The notes beneath the pieces were generated by a model that saw only the letters and a list, made by a program, of their open reading frames with translations, had not been told where the DNA came from and made no database searches. From NCBI GenBank assembly GCA_021798675.1, contig JAJZGE010000180.1, positions 1 through 5,283 of the forward strand: DNA of 5,283 nt, given 5' to 3'. Source of the stretch: Pseudomonadota bacterium (lineage in GTDB: Bacteria > Pseudomonadota > Gammaproteobacteria > Xanthomonadales > Rhodanobacteraceae). Position numbers and translations under genes: made by a program. The first letter of the stretch is position 1. Each line of letters starts with the position of its first letter. Positions 4,242 to 5,283 of the stretch are shown here, one piece after another.

Positions 4242-5283
4242 ATGCCCAGCATCGAACAACGCATTGCCCACGACATCGCCGCCAGCACCGCGCAGGTGCA
4301 GGCGGCGGTGGAGCTGCTCGACGGCGGCGCCACCGTGCCGTTCATTGCGCGCTACCGCAAGGAGGCCACCGGCGGCCTCGACGACACCCAGCTGCGCCTG
4401 CTGGAAGAGCGCCTGCGCTACCTGCGTGAGCTGGAGGACCGGCGCGCCACGATCCTCGCCAGCATCGAGGAGCAGGGCAAGCTCACCGACGCGCTGAAAA
4501 GCGAGCTGCTCGCCGCTGACACCAAGGCGCGGCTGGAGGACCTGTACCTGCCGCACAAGCCGCGCCGCCGCACCAAGGCGCAGATCGCCCGCGAGGCGGG
4601 GCTGGAGCCGCTGGCGCTGGCGCTGCGCGAAGATCCGACCCGCTCGCCGGAAGCCTTCGCCGCCGCCTTCGTCGACGCGGAAAAAGGCGTGGCCGATGTG
4701 CGCGCCGCGCTGGACGGCGCCCGCGCGATCCTGATGGAAACCCTCGCCGAGGACCCGGCGCTGGTCGGCCAGCTGCGCGACTGGCTGTGGGACAAGGGCC
4801 AGATCCGCGCCAGGGTGGTGGCCGGCAAGGAAACCGAGGGTGCCAAGTTTCGGGACTATTTCGATCACGTCGAACCGATCGGCAAGATACCGTCGCACCG
4901 ACTGCTGGCGCTGATGCGCGCCCGCAACGAGGGCGTGCTCGAACTGGAACTCGCGCCCGATCCGGACACCGAGAAGGGGCATGCCGAAGCCGAAGGCCGC
5001 GTGGCCGCGCATGCCGGCATCCATCACCGCAACCGCGCCGCCGATGCCTGGCTGCGCGAAACCGTGCGCTTGACCTGGCGCGTGAAGCTGCACCTGCACC
5101 TCACGCTGGACCTGTTCGGGCGCGTGCGCGAAGGCGCCGAGGACGAGGCGATCCGCGTGTTCGGCGACAACCTGAAAGACCTGATGCTGGCCGCACCGGC
5201 CGGCGCGCGCACGGTGATGGGGCTGGACCCCGGCATCCGCACCGGCGTGAAGGTCGCAGTGGTCGACGCCACCGGCAAGCTGC
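4242..5283 (+). CDS. tex: Transcription accessory protein Tex (YhgF-like), N-terminal 347 residues; 3' end outside the window
   Basis: Tex is a conserved cytosolic nucleic-acid-binding protein related to the core of eukaryotic Spt6, first linked to toxin gene expression in Bordetella. The frame opens at ATG 4242 and runs to the window edge without a stop. The family is about 770-785 residues, so some 45 percent is visible. Landmarks in order are ATVPFIARYRKEATGGLDDTQ (about residues 30-50), RLEDLYLPHKPRRRTKAQIA, EKGVADVRAALDGARAIL, ETEGAKFRDYFDH, IPSHR and RNEGVLELEL. At the very end is MGLDPGIRTGVKVAVVD (326-342), the start of the YqgF/RNase H-like domain. The helix-hairpin-helix and C-terminal S1 RNA-binding domains would lie beyond the window. 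Similarity to E. coli YhgF is close through the visible part. It has its own extended -10 candidate and follows a strong terminator, so it is probably transcribed separately from mnmG. Confidence 0.96.
   Translation, partial: MPSIEQRIAHDIAASTAQVQAAVELLDGGATVPFIARYRKEATGGLDDTQLRLLEERLRYLRELEDRRATILASIEEQGKLTDALKSELLAADTKARLEDLYLPHKPRRRTKAQIAREAGLEPLALALREDPTRSPEAFAAAFVDAEKGVADVRAALDGARAILMETLAEDPALVGQLRDWLWDKGQIRARVVAGKETEGAKFRDYFDHVEPIGKIPSHRLLALMRARNEGVLELELAPDPDTEKGHAEAEGRVAAHAGIHHRNRAADAWLRETVRLTWRVKLHLHLTLDLFGRVREGAEDEAIRVFGDNLKDLMLAAPAGARTVMGLDPGIRTGVKVAVVDATGKL

Noticed and set aside
4194..5099. 301-codon open frame antisense to tex
   Set aside because: It is a codon-bias shadow of tex, whose frame gives an unmistakable protein.

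Overview
This is a GC-rich chromosomal stretch with strong G/C preference at third codon positions. The encoded proteins read as gammaproteobacterial housekeeping proteins. From the wording of MnmG, PepN and Tex, I infer a member of the Xanthomonadales, perhaps Rhodanobacteraceae. That is recognition from memory, not a search result. No mobile element, CRISPR array, rRNA or convincing tRNA is visible.

Layout from left to right: (1) positions 1-524 hold the last 173 codons of pepN (aminopeptidase N, M1 family) on the + strand. (2) Positions 525-600 hold two adjacent hairpins between convergent genes. (3) Positions 606-791 on the - strand encode a 61-residue acidic, helical protein of unknown function with a strong ribosome binding site. 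(4) Positions 792-1382 are a 590-base gap without a conventional gene. It holds a CRP/Clp-like palindrome, a possible 36-codon small ORF on the - strand with a good ribosome binding site, and an unusual run of perfect inverted repeats from 1025 to 1285. (5) Positions 1383-3260 hold complete mnmG (gidA). (6) Positions 3325-4092 hold an RDD-family membrane protein with an N-terminal GYF_2-type domain, ending in a textbook intrinsic terminator. (7) From 4242 to the window edge lies the 5' part (347 codons) of tex, with its own extended -10 promoter candidate.

The named genes are ordinary. PepN finishes cytosolic peptide breakdown, MnmG with MnmE modifies the wobble uridine of certain tRNAs, and Tex is a nucleic-acid-binding factor linked to transcription. 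mnmG and the RDD gene are probably co-transcribed (64-base gap, no terminator between), while tex is a separate unit. The part worth a second look is the gap upstream of mnmG. Two terminator-like hairpins there have no recognised gene to terminate. Next to them is a nested, possibly pseudoknotted fold, and a 13-bp inverted repeat whose loop holds the ribosome binding site of the 36-codon ORF. This suggests one or more unannotated small RNAs or a small-protein locus, but it is unproven from one sequence.
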